DNA of 64,000 nt from NCBI RefSeq assembly GCF_017744095.1, contig NZ_JAGHQX010000003.1, forward strand, positions 310,001 through 374,000. The letters run 5' to 3'. The DNA comes from Shimia sp. R10_1 (GTDB lineage: Bacteria; Pseudomonadota; Alphaproteobacteria; Rhodobacterales; Rhodobacteraceae). The first letter of the stretch is position 1, and each line of letters begins with the position of its first letter. The position numbers and the translations under genes are program-made. Positions 52,278 to 62,128 of the stretch are shown piece after piece. The notes under the pieces are model-generated. The model searched no databases, was not told the origin of the DNA, and saw only the letters and a program-made list of their open reading frames with translations.

Positions 52278-53810
52278 TCAAAGCGGAATGTTGTCGTGTT
52301 TTTTCCAAGGGTTCTCGAGCTTCTTGTTACGAAGGCTCGCAAACGCGCGGCTCACCCGGCGGCGTGTGCTCTGGGGCATGATCACCTCGTCGATAAAGCC
52401 GCGCTCCGCCGCCACAAATGGCGTTGCAAACCGCTCTTCATAGTCCTTGGTGTGCGCCGCAATTTTCTCAGCATCGCCAAGATCCGCACGGTGAATAATC
52501 TCGGTCGCGCCCTTTGCTCCCATCACAGCGATCTCCGCTGTGGGCCAGGCATAGTTGAAGTCCCCACGCAGGTGTTTGGAGGCCATCACGTCATAAGCAC
52601 CGCCATAGGCCTTCCGGGTGATCACCGTCACTTTCGGCACGGTCGCTTCACCATAGGCAAACAGCAGCTTCGCGCCATGCTTGATCACACCGCCATACTC
52701 CTGGCTGGTCCCCGGCAGGAAGCCCGGCACATCCACCAGCGTCAGGATCGGGATCTCAAAACAGTCACAGAAGCGCACAAACCGTGCCGCCTTACGGGAG
52801 CTGTCAATGTCCAGGCAGCCCGCCAGAACGGTTGGCTGGTTGGCAACCACCCCCACGGTCTGCCCCTCCAGACGGATGAAGCCCGTGATGATGTTTTTGG
52901 CGTAATCTTCCTGAATTTCGTAGAAATCGCCCTCATCTGCCACCTTATGAATGAGCTCTTTCATATCATAAGGCGTGTTGGGGTTTTCCGGCACCAGCGT
53001 ATCAAGGCTTTTCTCCACGCGCCCCGGCTCATCAAAGAACGGGCGAACGGGCGGCTTTTCGCGGTTGTTGAGCGGCAGGAAGTCCACCAAACGGCGCACT
53101 TCGGCCAGCGCTTCCACGTCGTTTTCAAACGCACCATCCGCAACAGAAGACTTCTTGGTATGCGTGCTTGCGCCACCCAACTCTTCGGCGGTCACAACCT
53201 CATTGGTCACGGTTTTCACAACATCCGGGCCGGTCACAAACATATAAGACGTGTCTTTGACCATAAAGATGAAGTCGGTCATCGCAGGGGAATAAACCGC
53301 GCCACCGGCACAGGGGCCCATGATCACGCTGATCTGCGGCACCACACCAGAGGCCATGATATTGCGCTGGAACACTTCGGCATAGCCCGCCAGCGAGTCG
53401 ACACCTTCCTGAATACGCGCGCCACCTGAATCGTTCAGACCAATGATCGGCGCACCGTTCTGCACCGCCATGTCCTGAATTTTGCAGATCTTCTGGGCGT
53501 GGGTTTCCGACAGGGAGCCGCCAAACACCGTGAAGTCTTGCGAGAAGACATAAACCATACGGCCATTGATTGTGCCCCAACCGGTGATCACACCATCACC
53601 AGCAGGCTTGTCTTTCTCCATGCCAAACTCGGCGCAGCGATGCGTTTTGAACATGTCAAACTCTTCAAAGCTGCCCTCATCCAACAACAGCTCGATCCGC
53701 TCCCGCGCCGTCAGCTTGCCTTTGGCATGTTGGCTGTCGATCCGGCGCTGGCCGCCACCAAGGCGCGCAACCTCGCGGCGCTCTTCCAATTGCTGCAGAA
53801 TATCTTTCAT
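52278..53810 (-). CDS. pccB: Propionyl-CoA carboxylase beta subunit
   Basis: A 510-residue carboxyltransferase subunit that transfers the carboxyl from biotin on PccA to propionyl-CoA. The N-terminal half (about 30-250) has [14 protein letters not shown] and [14 protein letters not shown] after [13 protein letters not shown]; the C-terminal half (about 300-510) has [36 protein letters not shown] and [20 protein letters not shown]. These two oxyanion-hole segments define the acyl-CoA carboxyltransferase fold. It is separated from pccA by about 4.4 kb of small genes and a porin gene. Its upstream region holds TTTGCAAA-type elements. Confidence 0.97.
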   Translation of the reverse strand: MKDILQQLEERREVARLGGGQRRIDSQHAKGKLTARERIELLLDEGSFEEFDMFKTHRCAEFGMEKDKPAGDGVITGWGTINGRMVYVFSQDFTVFGGSLSETHAQKICKIQDMAVQNGAPIIGLNDSGGARIQEGVDSLAGYAEVFQRNIMASGVVPQISVIMGPCAGGAVYSPAMTDFIFMVKDTSYMFVTGPDVVKTVTNEVVTAEELGGASTHTKKSSVADGAFENDVEALAEVRRLVDFLPLNNREKPPVRPFFDEPGRVEKSLDTLVPENPNTPYDMKELIHKVADEGDFYEIQEDYAKNIITGFIRLEGQTVGVVANQPTVLAGCLDIDSSRKAARFVRFCDCFEIPILTLVDVPGFLPGTSQEYGGVIKHGAKLLFAYGEATVPKVTVITRKAYGGAYDVMASKHLRGDFNYAWPTAEIAVMGAKGATEIIHRADLGDAEKIAAHTKDYEERFATPFVAAERGFIDEVIMPQSTRRRVSRAFASLRNKKLENPWKKHDNIPL

Positions 53811-53940
53811 GGCCGTCCCTCATGATCTCAATCGCGCACTGTCCGGCACAGGCCCACACGACCTCCCACCAACACCAGCGCACGCACCCTGGTTTTAAAG
53901 TACCATAAGAAGCCCACCCGCCTCACAAAAGCATTATTCG

Positions 53941-53994
53941 GCAAATTTGCAAATTATGAGGAATGCGGCGCGTGCGAATTGCAAATCAGCAAAT
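53941..53994. promoter_or_regulatory. Candidate PccR operator upstream of pccB
   Basis: Overlapping palindromes GCAAATTTGC (53941-53950) and AATTTGCAAATT (53944-53955) include one TTTGCAAA, and a direct pair GCAAATCA-GCAAATCG (53981-53995) follows. The region is 131-184 bases before the pccB start and 59-112 before the divergent MFS gene. R. sphaeroides PccR is reported to use TTTGCAAA pairs. Confidence 0.55.
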
Positions 53995-54052
53995 CGTTCA
54001 CATCTGAATTTTCTTCGTGGACATTAAATCACCCGCCACCTACCTCTTAGCC

Positions 54053-55267
54053 ATGAACAGTCATTCACGCGGCACGTTTTTAGACCGCAGCACACCACCC
54101 CACATCCTGACGCTCATCCTGCTTGCTGGGGTGTCAGCGTTGTGTATGAACATCTTCTTGCCCAGCCTGCCCTCGATGGCGGAGTATTACGGCACAGATT
54201 ATGCCGTGATGCAGCTGTCGATTGCGGTCTATCTGGCGGTCAATGGCGTGCTGCAAATTGTTGTGGGCCCCATCTCCGACAAGCTGGGGCGACGCCCGGT
54301 GATCCTGTGGGGGCTGGCGATCTTCCTGCTGGCCACGCTGGGATGCATCTTTGCCCCCAACGCGGCGATCTTTCTAGCCTTCCGCATGCTGCAGGCCGCG
54401 GTTGTTGTCGCCATGGTGCTCTCGCGCGCGGTGGTACGTGATATGGTGTCCACCGAGGAAGCCGCCTCCATGATTGGCTATGTGACCATGGGCATGACTG
54501 TGGTCCCGATGCTGGGCCCTGCCCTTGGCGGCGTGCTTGATGCCGCCTTTGGCTGGCAAGCCAGCTTCTGGATGCTGTTTGCGATCGGGCTCGCCATTTT
54601 CTGGCTCACGTTTCGCGACCTCGGCGAAACCAAAACAGCCAGCGGCCTCTCCCTTGGGGCGCAGGTCCGCCAATACCCAGAGCTGCTGACCAGCCCCCGC
54701 TTCTGGGGGTATTCCCTCGCAAATGGCTTCACCTCAGGCGCTTTCTTTGCCTATCTGGGCGGCGCGCCTTTTGTGGCCACGGAACTCTTTGGCATGTCCT
54801 CTTCGCAAATGGGCATCTATTTCGGCGCTCCAGCTGTGGGATATTTCATCGGCAATTTCCTGGCAGGCCGCTACTCCGCACGCATTGGCATCAATCCAAT
54901 GGTGCTGGCGGGCTGTCTGATCTGCGGCCTCGGTGTGGCTGCCTCACTCACCACCTTCTATCTCGGTCACGGCTCTGCTGAGGTGTTCTTTGGCTTCATG
55001 ACCTTTGTCGGCATCGGCAATGGGCTCGCCATTCCAAACGCCACGGCCGGCGCCCTGTCCGTGCGCCCACAGCTCGCAGGCACCGCATCGGGCCTCACCG
55101 GGGCCATTATGATCGGCGGCGGCGCGGCACTGTCAGCGCTCGCAGGCACATTGCTTACACCTGAAACCGGCGCCTTTCCCCTGCTTTGGCTGATGGTCGC
55201 AACCGCAACCCTGTCCGTTGTTGCCATCGTGCTTGTCATCCTCAGAGAGAAGCACCTGCGCCTGTAA
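54053..55267 (+). CDS. Bcr/CflA-family MFS drug exporter
   Basis: A 404-residue inner-membrane protein with 12 hydrophobic segments. The Bcr/CflA signature DKLGRRPVILWGLAIFLLAT (about 80-100) follows the second segment, and SRAVVRDM is in the fourth. The family exports drugs and sometimes amino acids or sugars. ATG 54053 is preferred to GTG 54017 because the first helix follows properly. It diverges from pccB and so shares the operator-bearing region; a link to propionate use is not implied by sequence. Confidence 0.9.
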   Translation: MNSHSRGTFLDRSTPPHILTLILLAGVSALCMNIFLPSLPSMAEYYGTDYAVMQLSIAVYLAVNGVLQIVVGPISDKLGRRPVILWGLAIFLLATLGCIFAPNAAIFLAFRMLQAAVVVAMVLSRAVVRDMVSTEEAASMIGYVTMGMTVVPMLGPALGGVLDAAFGWQASFWMLFAIGLAIFWLTFRDLGETKTASGLSLGAQVRQYPELLTSPRFWGYSLANGFTSGAFFAYLGGAPFVATELFGMSSSQMGIYFGAPAVGYFIGNFLAGRYSARIGINPMVLAGCLICGLGVAASLTTFYLGHGSAEVFFGFMTFVGIGNGLAIPNATAGALSVRPQLAGTASGLTGAIMIGGGAALSALAGTLLTPETGAFPLLWLMVATATLSVVAIVLVILREKHLRL

Positions 55268-55323
55268 AAGCGCAAAGCCGCCACAGGCGCGCACCGCGGC
55301 AAAATCCCACTGGCATCGCAGGA

Positions 55324-55345
55324 TTTGCAAAGCTATCTTTGCAGC
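55324..55345 (+). promoter_or_regulatory. Candidate PccR autoregulatory operator
   Basis: TTTGCAAA (55324-55331) is followed after six bases by TTTGCAGC; GCAAAG-CTAT-CTTTGC forms an inverted repeat with 4-base spacer (55327-55342). It lies 31-52 bases before the GTG of the PccR-like gene. Confidence 0.6.
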
Positions 55346-55375
55346 TATGCAGCCAGGGATCACGGGAGGACCACG

Positions 55376-56776
55376 GTGCCAACGCAAAAGCTCTACGCAG
55401 GCGCAAAGCTGCGCGAAATTCGCACGCGGCTGACGCTCACGCAGAAAGACTTCGCGCAGAAACTTGGCGTTTCCCTGCCCTATCTGAACCAGATGGAAAA
55501 CAACAACCGGCCGGTCTCCACCACGGTTGTGCTCGCTCTGGCCCAGGAATTTGGCCTTGATGTCACCGAACTCAGCACCGGTGACAGCGAACGCCTGGTC
55601 TCTGACATGCGCGAAGCGCTGGCCGACCCGGTGCTGGCAGAAACCTCCGCGCCGCTGGCCGATTTGCGCCTTGCGGCCTCCAACGCCCCCGCCCTCGCCC
55701 GCGCCTTTCTGGAGTTGCACCGCGCCTACCGCCAGACCCACGAACGTCTCGCCTCTCTGGATGAGGCTCTGGGCCGTCAGGACGTGCAAACCCAATCGAG
55801 CCCTTGGGATGAAGTGCGCGATTTCTTTCACTATTGCGACAACTACATCGACGCAGTGGACCACGCCGCAGAACGCTTCGCTCAGCAAGCCATAGAGCAC
55901 GGCGGCGTCCGCGCGGCAGCGCTGGCGTCTCTGCGCGAGGCTGGCATCGCTGTGTCCTTCACCGATGTCGATCACCTGCGCGCCTATGATGCAGACACCC
56001 AAAGACTGCAAATTTCCCGCTACGCCCAGCCAGAAACACAGACCTTCCAGCTTTTGTTGCAAGTTGCCCTCCTGCAAAACGGTCAACTGCTGGAAGCCAC
56101 GCTGGACTTTGCCCGCTTCCAGAGTGACGCGGCCCGCGCCATCGCCAAGATCGGGCTCGCCAACTATTTTGCCGGTGCGGCGCTTATGCCCTACAGCACT
56201 TTTCTGGATGCCGCGCGCGACACACGCCACGATCTCGAACTGCTCGCGAACCGTTTTGGCGCCTCCATCGAACAGGTCGCCCACCGGCTATCCACGCTAC
56301 AACGCCCCGGCAACAAGGGGATCCCATTCTTCTTTGTCCGCGTCGATCAGGCCGGTACCATCACCAAACGCCACTCTGCCACCCGCCTGCAATTTGCCCG
56401 TTTCGGCGGTGCTTGTCCTCTCTGGAACGTCCACCGCGCCTTTGAAACGCCCGGTCACTTCCTGCGCCAGCTGGCCGAAACGCCCGATGGCGTGCGCTAC
56501 ATCTCTTTGGCCCGCGACGTCTCTAAATCCGGTGGCCACTTCGGCGCGCCTGTGCGCCGCTACGCCATCGCATTGGGCTGCGAAATCCGCCACGCCGACG
56601 CGCTGGTCTATGCCGATCATATGGAACTGGACAACCCCCGCGCCTTTGAGCCCATCGGCATTTCCTGCCGCATCTGCGAGCGCACCCATTGCCACCAACG
56701 CTCGGTGCCCCCACTCGAACGCCGCCTGACGATTGACGAAAACCGCCGCGATGTGTTGCCATATGATGTGGGGTAA
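55376..56776 (+). CDS. pccR: Short-chain fatty acyl-CoA regulator (PccR/ScfR type)
   Basis: A 466-residue regulator. The N-terminal helix-turn-helix (about 10-65; GAKLREIRTRLTLTQKDFAQKLGVSLPYLNQMENNNRPVS) is followed by a long region ending in the DUF2083-type C-terminus with clustered cysteines (ISCRICERTHCHQR). This is the ScfR family; PccR of Rhodobacter sphaeroides controls propionyl-CoA carboxylase, with the acyl-CoA as the signal. GTG 55376 follows GGAGGA at a good distance, and the TTG at 55325 does not. Its operator-like element is just upstream, and pccB is 1.6 kb away. Confidence 0.9.
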   Translation: MPTQKLYAGAKLREIRTRLTLTQKDFAQKLGVSLPYLNQMENNNRPVSTTVVLALAQEFGLDVTELSTGDSERLVSDMREALADPVLAETSAPLADLRLAASNAPALARAFLELHRAYRQTHERLASLDEALGRQDVQTQSSPWDEVRDFFHYCDNYIDAVDHAAERFAQQAIEHGGVRAAALASLREAGIAVSFTDVDHLRAYDADTQRLQISRYAQPETQTFQLLLQVALLQNGQLLEATLDFARFQSDAARAIAKIGLANYFAGAALMPYSTFLDAARDTRHDLELLANRFGASIEQVAHRLSTLQRPGNKGIPFFFVRVDQAGTITKRHSATRLQFARFGGACPLWNVHRAFETPGHFLRQLAETPDGVRYISLARDVSKSGGHFGAPVRRYAIALGCEIRHADALVYADHMELDNPRAFEPIGISCRICERTHCHQRSVPPLERRLTIDENRRDVLPYDVG

Positions 56777-57049
56777 ACGCCCCGCCCCCCACACATCCGC
56801 TCATGCACCCGTGATCGATATTGCAACACAGCGACGCCTAAAGGCCCATTGTGACCAATCACACTCAGGCACAAAGCCTGCAACACCCTGAAAAATATAA
56901 ATTCCTATCGCTGCGCGCCTTGTTTGAAAATTGTTCAATGGCGCGCTCACACATTTTCTTTGGCCCTTGTGAAATGACAGCGCACCGCCGCTGTGGTGCT
57001 TTGCCCCCACACAAACAACACCCCATTTTACAGACAAAGGGCCTCTCAC

Positions 57050-57724
57050 ATGTTCACCCGTTCCCTCCTGGGCGCAACCCTGCTCGCCACCACAACCCTC
57101 GCGGCACCCGCCTTTGCCCAAGACTGGTACGTCCAGGGATTTCTCGGATATTCCTATGCCGATGACGCAGAGCACTCCGGCAACATCGGCGGCAACACAC
57201 AAAGCGTGCTCACCGACCTGGACGAAGATCTGAGCTACGGTGTCTCCGTTGGCCGCAACATCACGAGCTTTGGCAATGGCTTGTCCTTGCGCGGCGAAGT
57301 GGAGCTGTCCTACCGCTCAAATGACGTCAACGCGGTCGACTTCAGTGGCAATGGCGCAGGCAACGAGGCCAACCCAGGCGGCGATATTTCAGCCACCTAT
57401 CTGTTGGGCAATCTGATTGTGGATGTGGAAACCAGCTCCAAGTTCACACCTTACTTTGGCGGCGGTCTTGGCGTGGGGTTCTTTGACCAGAACATTTCTT
57501 ATGGCAATGGCGTGACCATTCGTGGCGATGACGAAGTCTTCACCGCCCAGCTGATCGCGGGCACGTCCTATGAAATCAATGATCAGGTCTCGCTGTTTGG
57601 CGATGTGCGCTACACACGCGGCTTTGACGTCACCGGCACCCGCACTTCCCCGGCAGGCACAGCCACTGTGTCAGACGACCTGTCCAACACCTCCCTGAAC
57701 CTGGGTGTGCGCTTCACGTTCTGA
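57050..57724 (+). CDS. Outer-membrane beta-barrel protein
   Basis: A 224-residue outer-membrane protein. The signal peptide (TRSLLGATLLATTTLAAPAFA) is cut near residue 22. The mature chain has alternating hydrophobic strands (WYVQGFLGYSYADDA, GGGLGVGFFDQNISYGNG, VSLFGDVRYTRGFDV), ends LNLGVRFTF with the terminal phenylalanine needed by BamA, and fits an eight-stranded OmpA-like barrel. ATG 57050 is chosen because it starts the signal peptide. It is convergent with DUF465 and ends before a strong hairpin. Confidence 0.88.
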   Translation: MFTRSLLGATLLATTTLAAPAFAQDWYVQGFLGYSYADDAEHSGNIGGNTQSVLTDLDEDLSYGVSVGRNITSFGNGLSLRGEVELSYRSNDVNAVDFSGNGAGNEANPGGDISATYLLGNLIVDVETSSKFTPYFGGGLGVGFFDQNISYGNGVTIRGDDEVFTAQLIAGTSYEINDQVSLFGDVRYTRGFDVTGTRTSPAGTATVSDDLSNTSLNLGVRFTF

Positions 57725-57787
57725 TCCGCGCCCAGCTGCAAACGTGTTTCATGTGATGCGCCCTTAATTTGACGTGAAACACGGGCT

Positions 57788-57819
57788 GCGCTCCGCCAGA
57801 GTCCCCTCTGGCGGAGCGC
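57788..57819. terminator. Strong bidirectional hairpin
   Basis: GCGCTCCGCCAGA (57788-57800) and TCTGGCGGAGCGC (57807-57819) form a perfect 13-bp stem around GTCCCC, between two convergent genes. A second, weaker dyad (GTTTCATGT / ACGTGAAAC) lies at 57746-57781. Confidence 0.75.
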
Positions 57820-57840
57820 AATTGACTTGGTTCAAAAGAC

Positions 57841-58080
57841 TCAGTTCGCTTTCAGATAGGCGTAGATCTCATCTTTCAGAGCGCCACGGCGCTTGCGCAG
57901 ATCCACTTCTGCCAACTCTTCGCGCGGGGCCACGTTGGTTTCTGCAACGTGCACCTTACGGTTGATTTCGTGGTACTCCGCCGCCAGCTTGGCAAAGTGA
58001 TTGTCGCTGACCTTCAAAGCACTCATTTTCTCGGCAAATTCTGGAAACTCTTCGGCCAGCTCATGTGGGGTGTTAGACAT
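57841..58080 (-). CDS. DUF465/YdcH-like small protein
   Basis: A 79-residue acidic-basic helical protein. LAEEFPEFAEKMSALKVSDNHFAKLAAEYHEINRKVHVAET, then REELAEVDLRKRRGALKDEIYAYLKAN, is the DUF465 pattern, a helical hairpin of unknown role found across proteobacteria. It has no signal or membrane segment. It is a single-gene unit ending near the hairpin at 57788-57819. Confidence 0.9.
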   Translation of the reverse strand: MSNTPHELAEEFPEFAEKMSALKVSDNHFAKLAAEYHEINRKVHVAETNVAPREELAEVDLRKRRGALKDEIYAYLKAN

Positions 58081-58175
58081 GCTGTTCGCTCCTTTTTTCG
58101 AAGTTCAACATGACTCTAACAACCAGAATCGGGGCCAACTTTGACCCCGATCAAATCCGCAAAACAAATGAAGCT

Positions 58176-59837
58176 TTAGCGCTGCGCTTCTTGCCACCCT
58201 GGGTGGAACCATGGCTCTGCATTCGAGGCGGCCAACCGGCGCCCCAGAATGTGATCAGAGGCCTTCTCTCCGGTCATGATGGATGGCCCATTCAGGTTGC
58301 CGTTGGTGATGCGCGGGAAGATGGAACTGTCCGCGACCCGCAACCCATCCACGCCGATCACGCGGCACTCGCTGTCCACCACGGCCATCGGGTCATTGGC
58401 CGCGCCCATTTTGCATGTACCACAGGGGTGATAGGCGCTTTCCGCATGCTCCCGAATGAAGCTGTCGATCTCATCATCGCTCTGCAACGCTGCCCCAGGC
58501 TGGATCTCATGCTTCACGTAAGGCTGCATCGCCTCCTGCGCAAAGATCTCCCGTGTCAGGCGGATACAGGCGCGGAAATCTTCCCAATCCTGCTCGGTCG
58601 ACATGTAGTTGAAGAAGATGTTCGGCGCATCCTTCGGGTCCGCTGAGGACAATGTGACATGCCCCCGCGATGGCGAACGCATCGGCCCAACATGCGCCTG
58701 AAAGCCATGTCCTTCCGCTGCCGCCTGCCCGTCATAGCGCACCGCAATCGGCAGGAAATGATACTGGATATCCGGATAGGAAATACCCGCACGCGAGCGG
58801 ATAAACCCGGCCGTTTCAAATTGGTTGGACGCCCCAAGGCCCTTTTTGGTGAACAGCCACTGCGCCCCGATCAACCCCTTGCCAATCAAGTTCCAGTACT
58901 TAAACAGCGTAATCGGCTGTTTGCAGGCCATCTGCAAATAAACCTCAAGGTGGTCCTGCAGGTTCTGCCCCACACCGGCGCGATCCGCGATCACCTCGAT
59001 GCCATGCTCCGCCAGATGCGCAGCCGGGCCAATGCCCGAAAGCATCAAAAGCTTCGGCGAATTGAGAGAACTGGCCGCAAGGATCACCTCGATATTGGCG
59101 CGGATCACCTCAACCTTGCCGCCGCGCTCAATCTCCACGCCCACGGCGCGGCCATGCTCCATCACAACTTTGCGCGCAAGCCCACGCACCAGATCACAGT
59201 TTTCACGCTTCAGCGCAGGCTTAAGGTAGGCATTGGCGGCCGACCACCGCTGCCCTTTGTAAACAGTCATATCCATCGGGCCAAAGCCCTCTTGCTGCTG
59301 ACCGTTATAGTCATCCGTCACCGGATACCCCGCCTGACGCCCCGCTTCTACAAAGGCCGCATGCAGCGGGTTGTTGCGTGGCCCGCGGCTGATGTGCAGC
59401 GGCCCATTGACTCCACGCCAATCCGGGTCCCCGCCCTGCCCACTCTCATGCCAGGTCTCCATGCGCTTGAAGTAGGGCAGCACATCCGCATAGGACCATC
59501 CATCCGCGCCACTTTCGGCCCAATGGTCATAGTCGCCCGCATGCCCACGCACATAGACCATACCATTGATGGAGCTGGAGCCCCCAATCACCTTGCCCCG
59601 CGGACACACCAGTTCGCGCCCTCCGAGGTGCGGTTCTGGCTGGGATTTATACCCCCAGTCATAAAGGCGCATGTTCATCGGATAGCTCAGCGCCGCAGGC
59701 ATCTGAATGAACGGGCCAGCATCGGTCCCGCCATGCTCAATCACCAACACTGATTTCCCGGCTTCACTCAGACGATAGGCCATGGCGCAGCCCGCAGAGC
59801 CGGCCCCAACAATCACATAATCTGCCTGCATAGTCAT
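58176..59837 (-). CDS. betA: Choline dehydrogenase (GMC oxidoreductase)
   Basis: A 553-residue FAD enzyme that oxidises choline to betaine aldehyde. The FAD-binding GAGSAG loop (about 11-16) opens the chain, followed by a GMC signature 1 ([26 protein letters not shown], about 80-106) and the signature 2 stretch ([17 protein letters not shown]). The catalytic His/Asn pair lies in the [13 protein letters not shown] and [17 protein letters not shown] segments. ATG 59837 and 59831 are both possible. It follows betB after 37 bases on the same strand. Confidence 0.96.
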   Translation of the reverse strand: MTMQADYVIVGAGSAGCAMAYRLSEAGKSVLVIEHGGTDAGPFIQMPAALSYPMNMRLYDWGYKSQPEPHLGGRELVCPRGKVIGGSSSINGMVYVRGHAGDYDHWAESGADGWSYADVLPYFKRMETWHESGQGGDPDWRGVNGPLHISRGPRNNPLHAAFVEAGRQAGYPVTDDYNGQQQEGFGPMDMTVYKGQRWSAANAYLKPALKRENCDLVRGLARKVVMEHGRAVGVEIERGGKVEVIRANIEVILAASSLNSPKLLMLSGIGPAAHLAEHGIEVIADRAGVGQNLQDHLEVYLQMACKQPITLFKYWNLIGKGLIGAQWLFTKKGLGASNQFETAGFIRSRAGISYPDIQYHFLPIAVRYDGQAAAEGHGFQAHVGPMRSPSRGHVTLSSADPKDAPNIFFNYMSTEQDWEDFRACIRLTREIFAQEAMQPYVKHEIQPGAALQSDDEIDSFIREHAESAYHPCGTCKMGAANDPMAVVDSECRVIGVDGLRVADSSIFPRITNGNLNGPSIMTGEKASDHILGRRLAASNAEPWFHPGWQEAQR

Positions 59838-59874
59838 TCTTCTCCGACAGAGGTCGCGCCAGCAAGGGCCGCGG

Positions 59875-61326
59875 TTAGTAAGGCGCTTCCACGTCGCCCA
59901 TGCGCACGTAAACCGATTTCACCTGGCTGTAGTGATTGATCGCTTCTTTGCTGTTCTCCCGGCCAACGCCGCTGTTTTTCACCCCGCCAAACGGCGCTTC
60001 CACAGGGGCGTCATTGTAGGAGTTGATGAAACAGCTGCCCGCCTCCAGCTTCCCAATCACGCGGTGACCACGGGACAGATCAGAGGTGAACACACCGGCT
60101 GACAGGCCAAATTCAGTGTCATTGGCACGCGCAATCACCTCGTCTTCGTCCTCGAAATCCAGAACCGACATCACAGGGCCAAAGATCTCTTCACGCGCGA
60201 TGGTCATATCGTCGGTGACATCGGCAAACACAGTGGGTTCAAGGAAGAAGCCCTCGCGGTCCATCCGCTTGCCACCGCACACCAGCCGCGCGCCTTCTTC
60301 TTGGCCTTTCGCCATGTAGCCAAGCACGATGTTCATCTGACGTTCAGACACCATCGGACCAAAGCTTGTCGCCTCATCCAGCGGGTCACCGATCACCGCC
60401 GTGCCCAGACGCTCCGTCAGACGGGTCAGGAACTTCTCCTTGATGCCCTTTTGCACAAACACCCGCGTCCCGTTGGAGCAGACCTGACCAGAGCTGTAGA
60501 AATTGCCCAGAATGGCCCCGCCCACAGCGTTCTCCACATCCGCATCATCAAAAATGATCAACGGAGATTTCCCGCCAAGCTCCATGGTCACATGCTTCAT
60601 ATGGCTGGCGGCAGCGGCGTAGACCTTCTTGCCGGTGGGCACAGAGCCGGTCAGGCTCACCTTGTCCACGCGCGGATCATTGACCAGCGCGCTACCCACT
60701 TCGCCCATGCCCTGAATAACGTTATAAACCCCCGCGGGTACTCCGGCCTCATGCAGGATTTCCGCAACCTTCAAGGCACACATCGGCGTGGTTTCAGACG
60801 GCTTGAACACCATCGCATTGCCGCACGCCAGCGCAGGCGCGCCCTTCCAGCAGGCAATCTGCGTTGGATAGTTCCACGCCCCAATGCCCACACACACGCC
60901 CAGCGGTTCGCGCACGGTGTACACCCAGTCCTCTCCAAGCGGAATGTGCTCGCCAGTCAGGGTTGCGGCCATCCCACCAAAGTATTCCAGCGCATCCGCA
61001 CCGCTGGTGGCATCCACCGCGATGGTTTCCTGATACGGCTTGCCGGTGTCATAGGTTTCTAGCACCGAAAGCTCGTGATTGCGCTCCATGATCATCGCAG
61101 CTGCGCGAGTCATGATGCGGCCACGTTCGCGCCCAGTCATCGCCGCCCAGATCTTCTGCCCCGCTTTCGCGCTCTCCAGCGCCTGATCAATGATCGCCGG
61201 TGTCGCCGCATGCACCTTGCCGATCACCTCACCTGTTGCGGGGTAGACGATATCAATCTGCGCCCCTGCGGTGTCCTCCACATAGGTCCCGTTGATGAAA
61301 TGGCTCGCGGTCGGTTGCAGCTGCAT
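59875..61326 (-). CDS. betB: Betaine-aldehyde dehydrogenase
   Basis: A 483-residue NAD(P)-dependent aldehyde dehydrogenase that makes glycine betaine. The catalytic Cys283 is in [17 protein letters not shown] and the general base Glu249 in TMELGGKSP. The Asn of [15 protein letters not shown] is also conserved. ATG 61326 follows AAAGGAG and is preferred to ATG 61365. It is the first gene of the betB-betA operon, with the betI start and a dyad lying upstream on the other strand. Confidence 0.96.
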   Translation of the reverse strand: MQLQPTASHFINGTYVEDTAGAQIDIVYPATGEVIGKVHAATPAIIDQALESAKAGQKIWAAMTGRERGRIMTRAAAMIMERNHELSVLETYDTGKPYQETIAVDATSGADALEYFGGMAATLTGEHIPLGEDWVYTVREPLGVCVGIGAWNYPTQIACWKGAPALACGNAMVFKPSETTPMCALKVAEILHEAGVPAGVYNVIQGMGEVGSALVNDPRVDKVSLTGSVPTGKKVYAAAASHMKHVTMELGGKSPLIIFDDADVENAVGGAILGNFYSSGQVCSNGTRVFVQKGIKEKFLTRLTERLGTAVIGDPLDEATSFGPMVSERQMNIVLGYMAKGQEEGARLVCGGKRMDREGFFLEPTVFADVTDDMTIAREEIFGPVMSVLDFEDEDEVIARANDTEFGLSAGVFTSDLSRGHRVIGKLEAGSCFINSYNDAPVEAPFGGVKNSGVGRENSKEAINHYSQVKSVYVRMGDVEAPY

Positions 61327-61415
61327 GGCTGGCTCCTTTGGTGGCGCACACACTCTCTGCGGCATGGCGCGGAATCTCGGTTGTGGGCGAGCCTAGCATC
61401 GGTTTTTTCATTTTT

Positions 61416-61427
61416 AAATGGTCATTT
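61416..61427. promoter_or_regulatory. Candidate BetI operator
   Basis: AAATG-GT-CATTT forms a short inverted repeat in an AT-rich tract (61404-61437) between divergent betB and betI. It is the only dyad-like element in the 159-base gap. Confidence 0.45.
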
Positions 61428-61485
61428 CATTTTTTTATCGAAACAACAACATTGTACCTGCGCGCCAGCACGCTAAAGTGGCGCA

Positions 61486-62070
61486 ATGAGCAGAACACGC
61501 ATCCGGGACATTCGACACGAAGAGCTGATCAACGCCACCATGACGGCGGTGCACAAACGTGGCTATGCCGTTGTCACCATGGCGGAAATCGCTGCCGAAG
61601 CGGGGGCATCTGCGGCGTCAATCAACTATTATTTCGGCTCCAAGGAAAAGCTGATGGAGGCCACGATGCGCCGCCTGCTCTCCCTGCTCAAAGATGCAAT
61701 GCTGGAACGTTACGCCACCGCAAAAACACCCCATGATCGGCTCATGGCGGTGATTGACGCGAACTTCTCTGACCGGCTTTACACCAATGAGCAATGCTCC
61801 ATGTGGATGCAGTTCTGGGCCAACGCCCCCTATGCCCCCGCCCTGCAACGTCTGCATCGCATCAACCGCGCCCGCGTGACGGCACATTTCCGTGCTGAAT
61901 TGCGCGCGCTGGTTCCAGATGCACGACGGGAAACCATGCGTGAAGCGTTGCAATGCTATATGGATGGGGTCTGGCTAGAAGCCGCCCAAACAGAAACACC
62001 GCTGGATCCGGCTCAGGCCCGCAAAGAGGCGCGTGAAGTGACCAACCTGATGTTGCGCTCCCACGCTTGA
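61486..62070 (+). CDS. betI: TetR-family repressor BetI
   Basis: A 194-residue repressor. The helix-turn-helix (about 8-55; EELINATMTAVHKRGYAVVTMAEIAAEAGASAASINYYFGSKEKL) and the choline-sensing C-terminal half (WMQFWANAPYAPALQRLHRINRARV, then LQCYMDGVWLEAA) match BetI of proteobacteria, which represses bet genes until choline is present. Unlike E. coli, it is divergent from betBA and convergent with betC, which lies 58 bases beyond on the opposite strand. Confidence 0.93.
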   Translation: MSRTRIRDIRHEELINATMTAVHKRGYAVVTMAEIAAEAGASAASINYYFGSKEKLMEATMRRLLSLLKDAMLERYATAKTPHDRLMAVIDANFSDRLYTNEQCSMWMQFWANAPYAPALQRLHRINRARVTAHFRAELRALVPDARRETMREALQCYMDGVWLEAAQTETPLDPAQARKEAREVTNLMLRSHA

Positions 62071-62128
62071 ACATAAAACAGCAGGGGCCGCGCGTCCGCC
62101 GCACAGCCCGAACACTTTGCTCACAACT

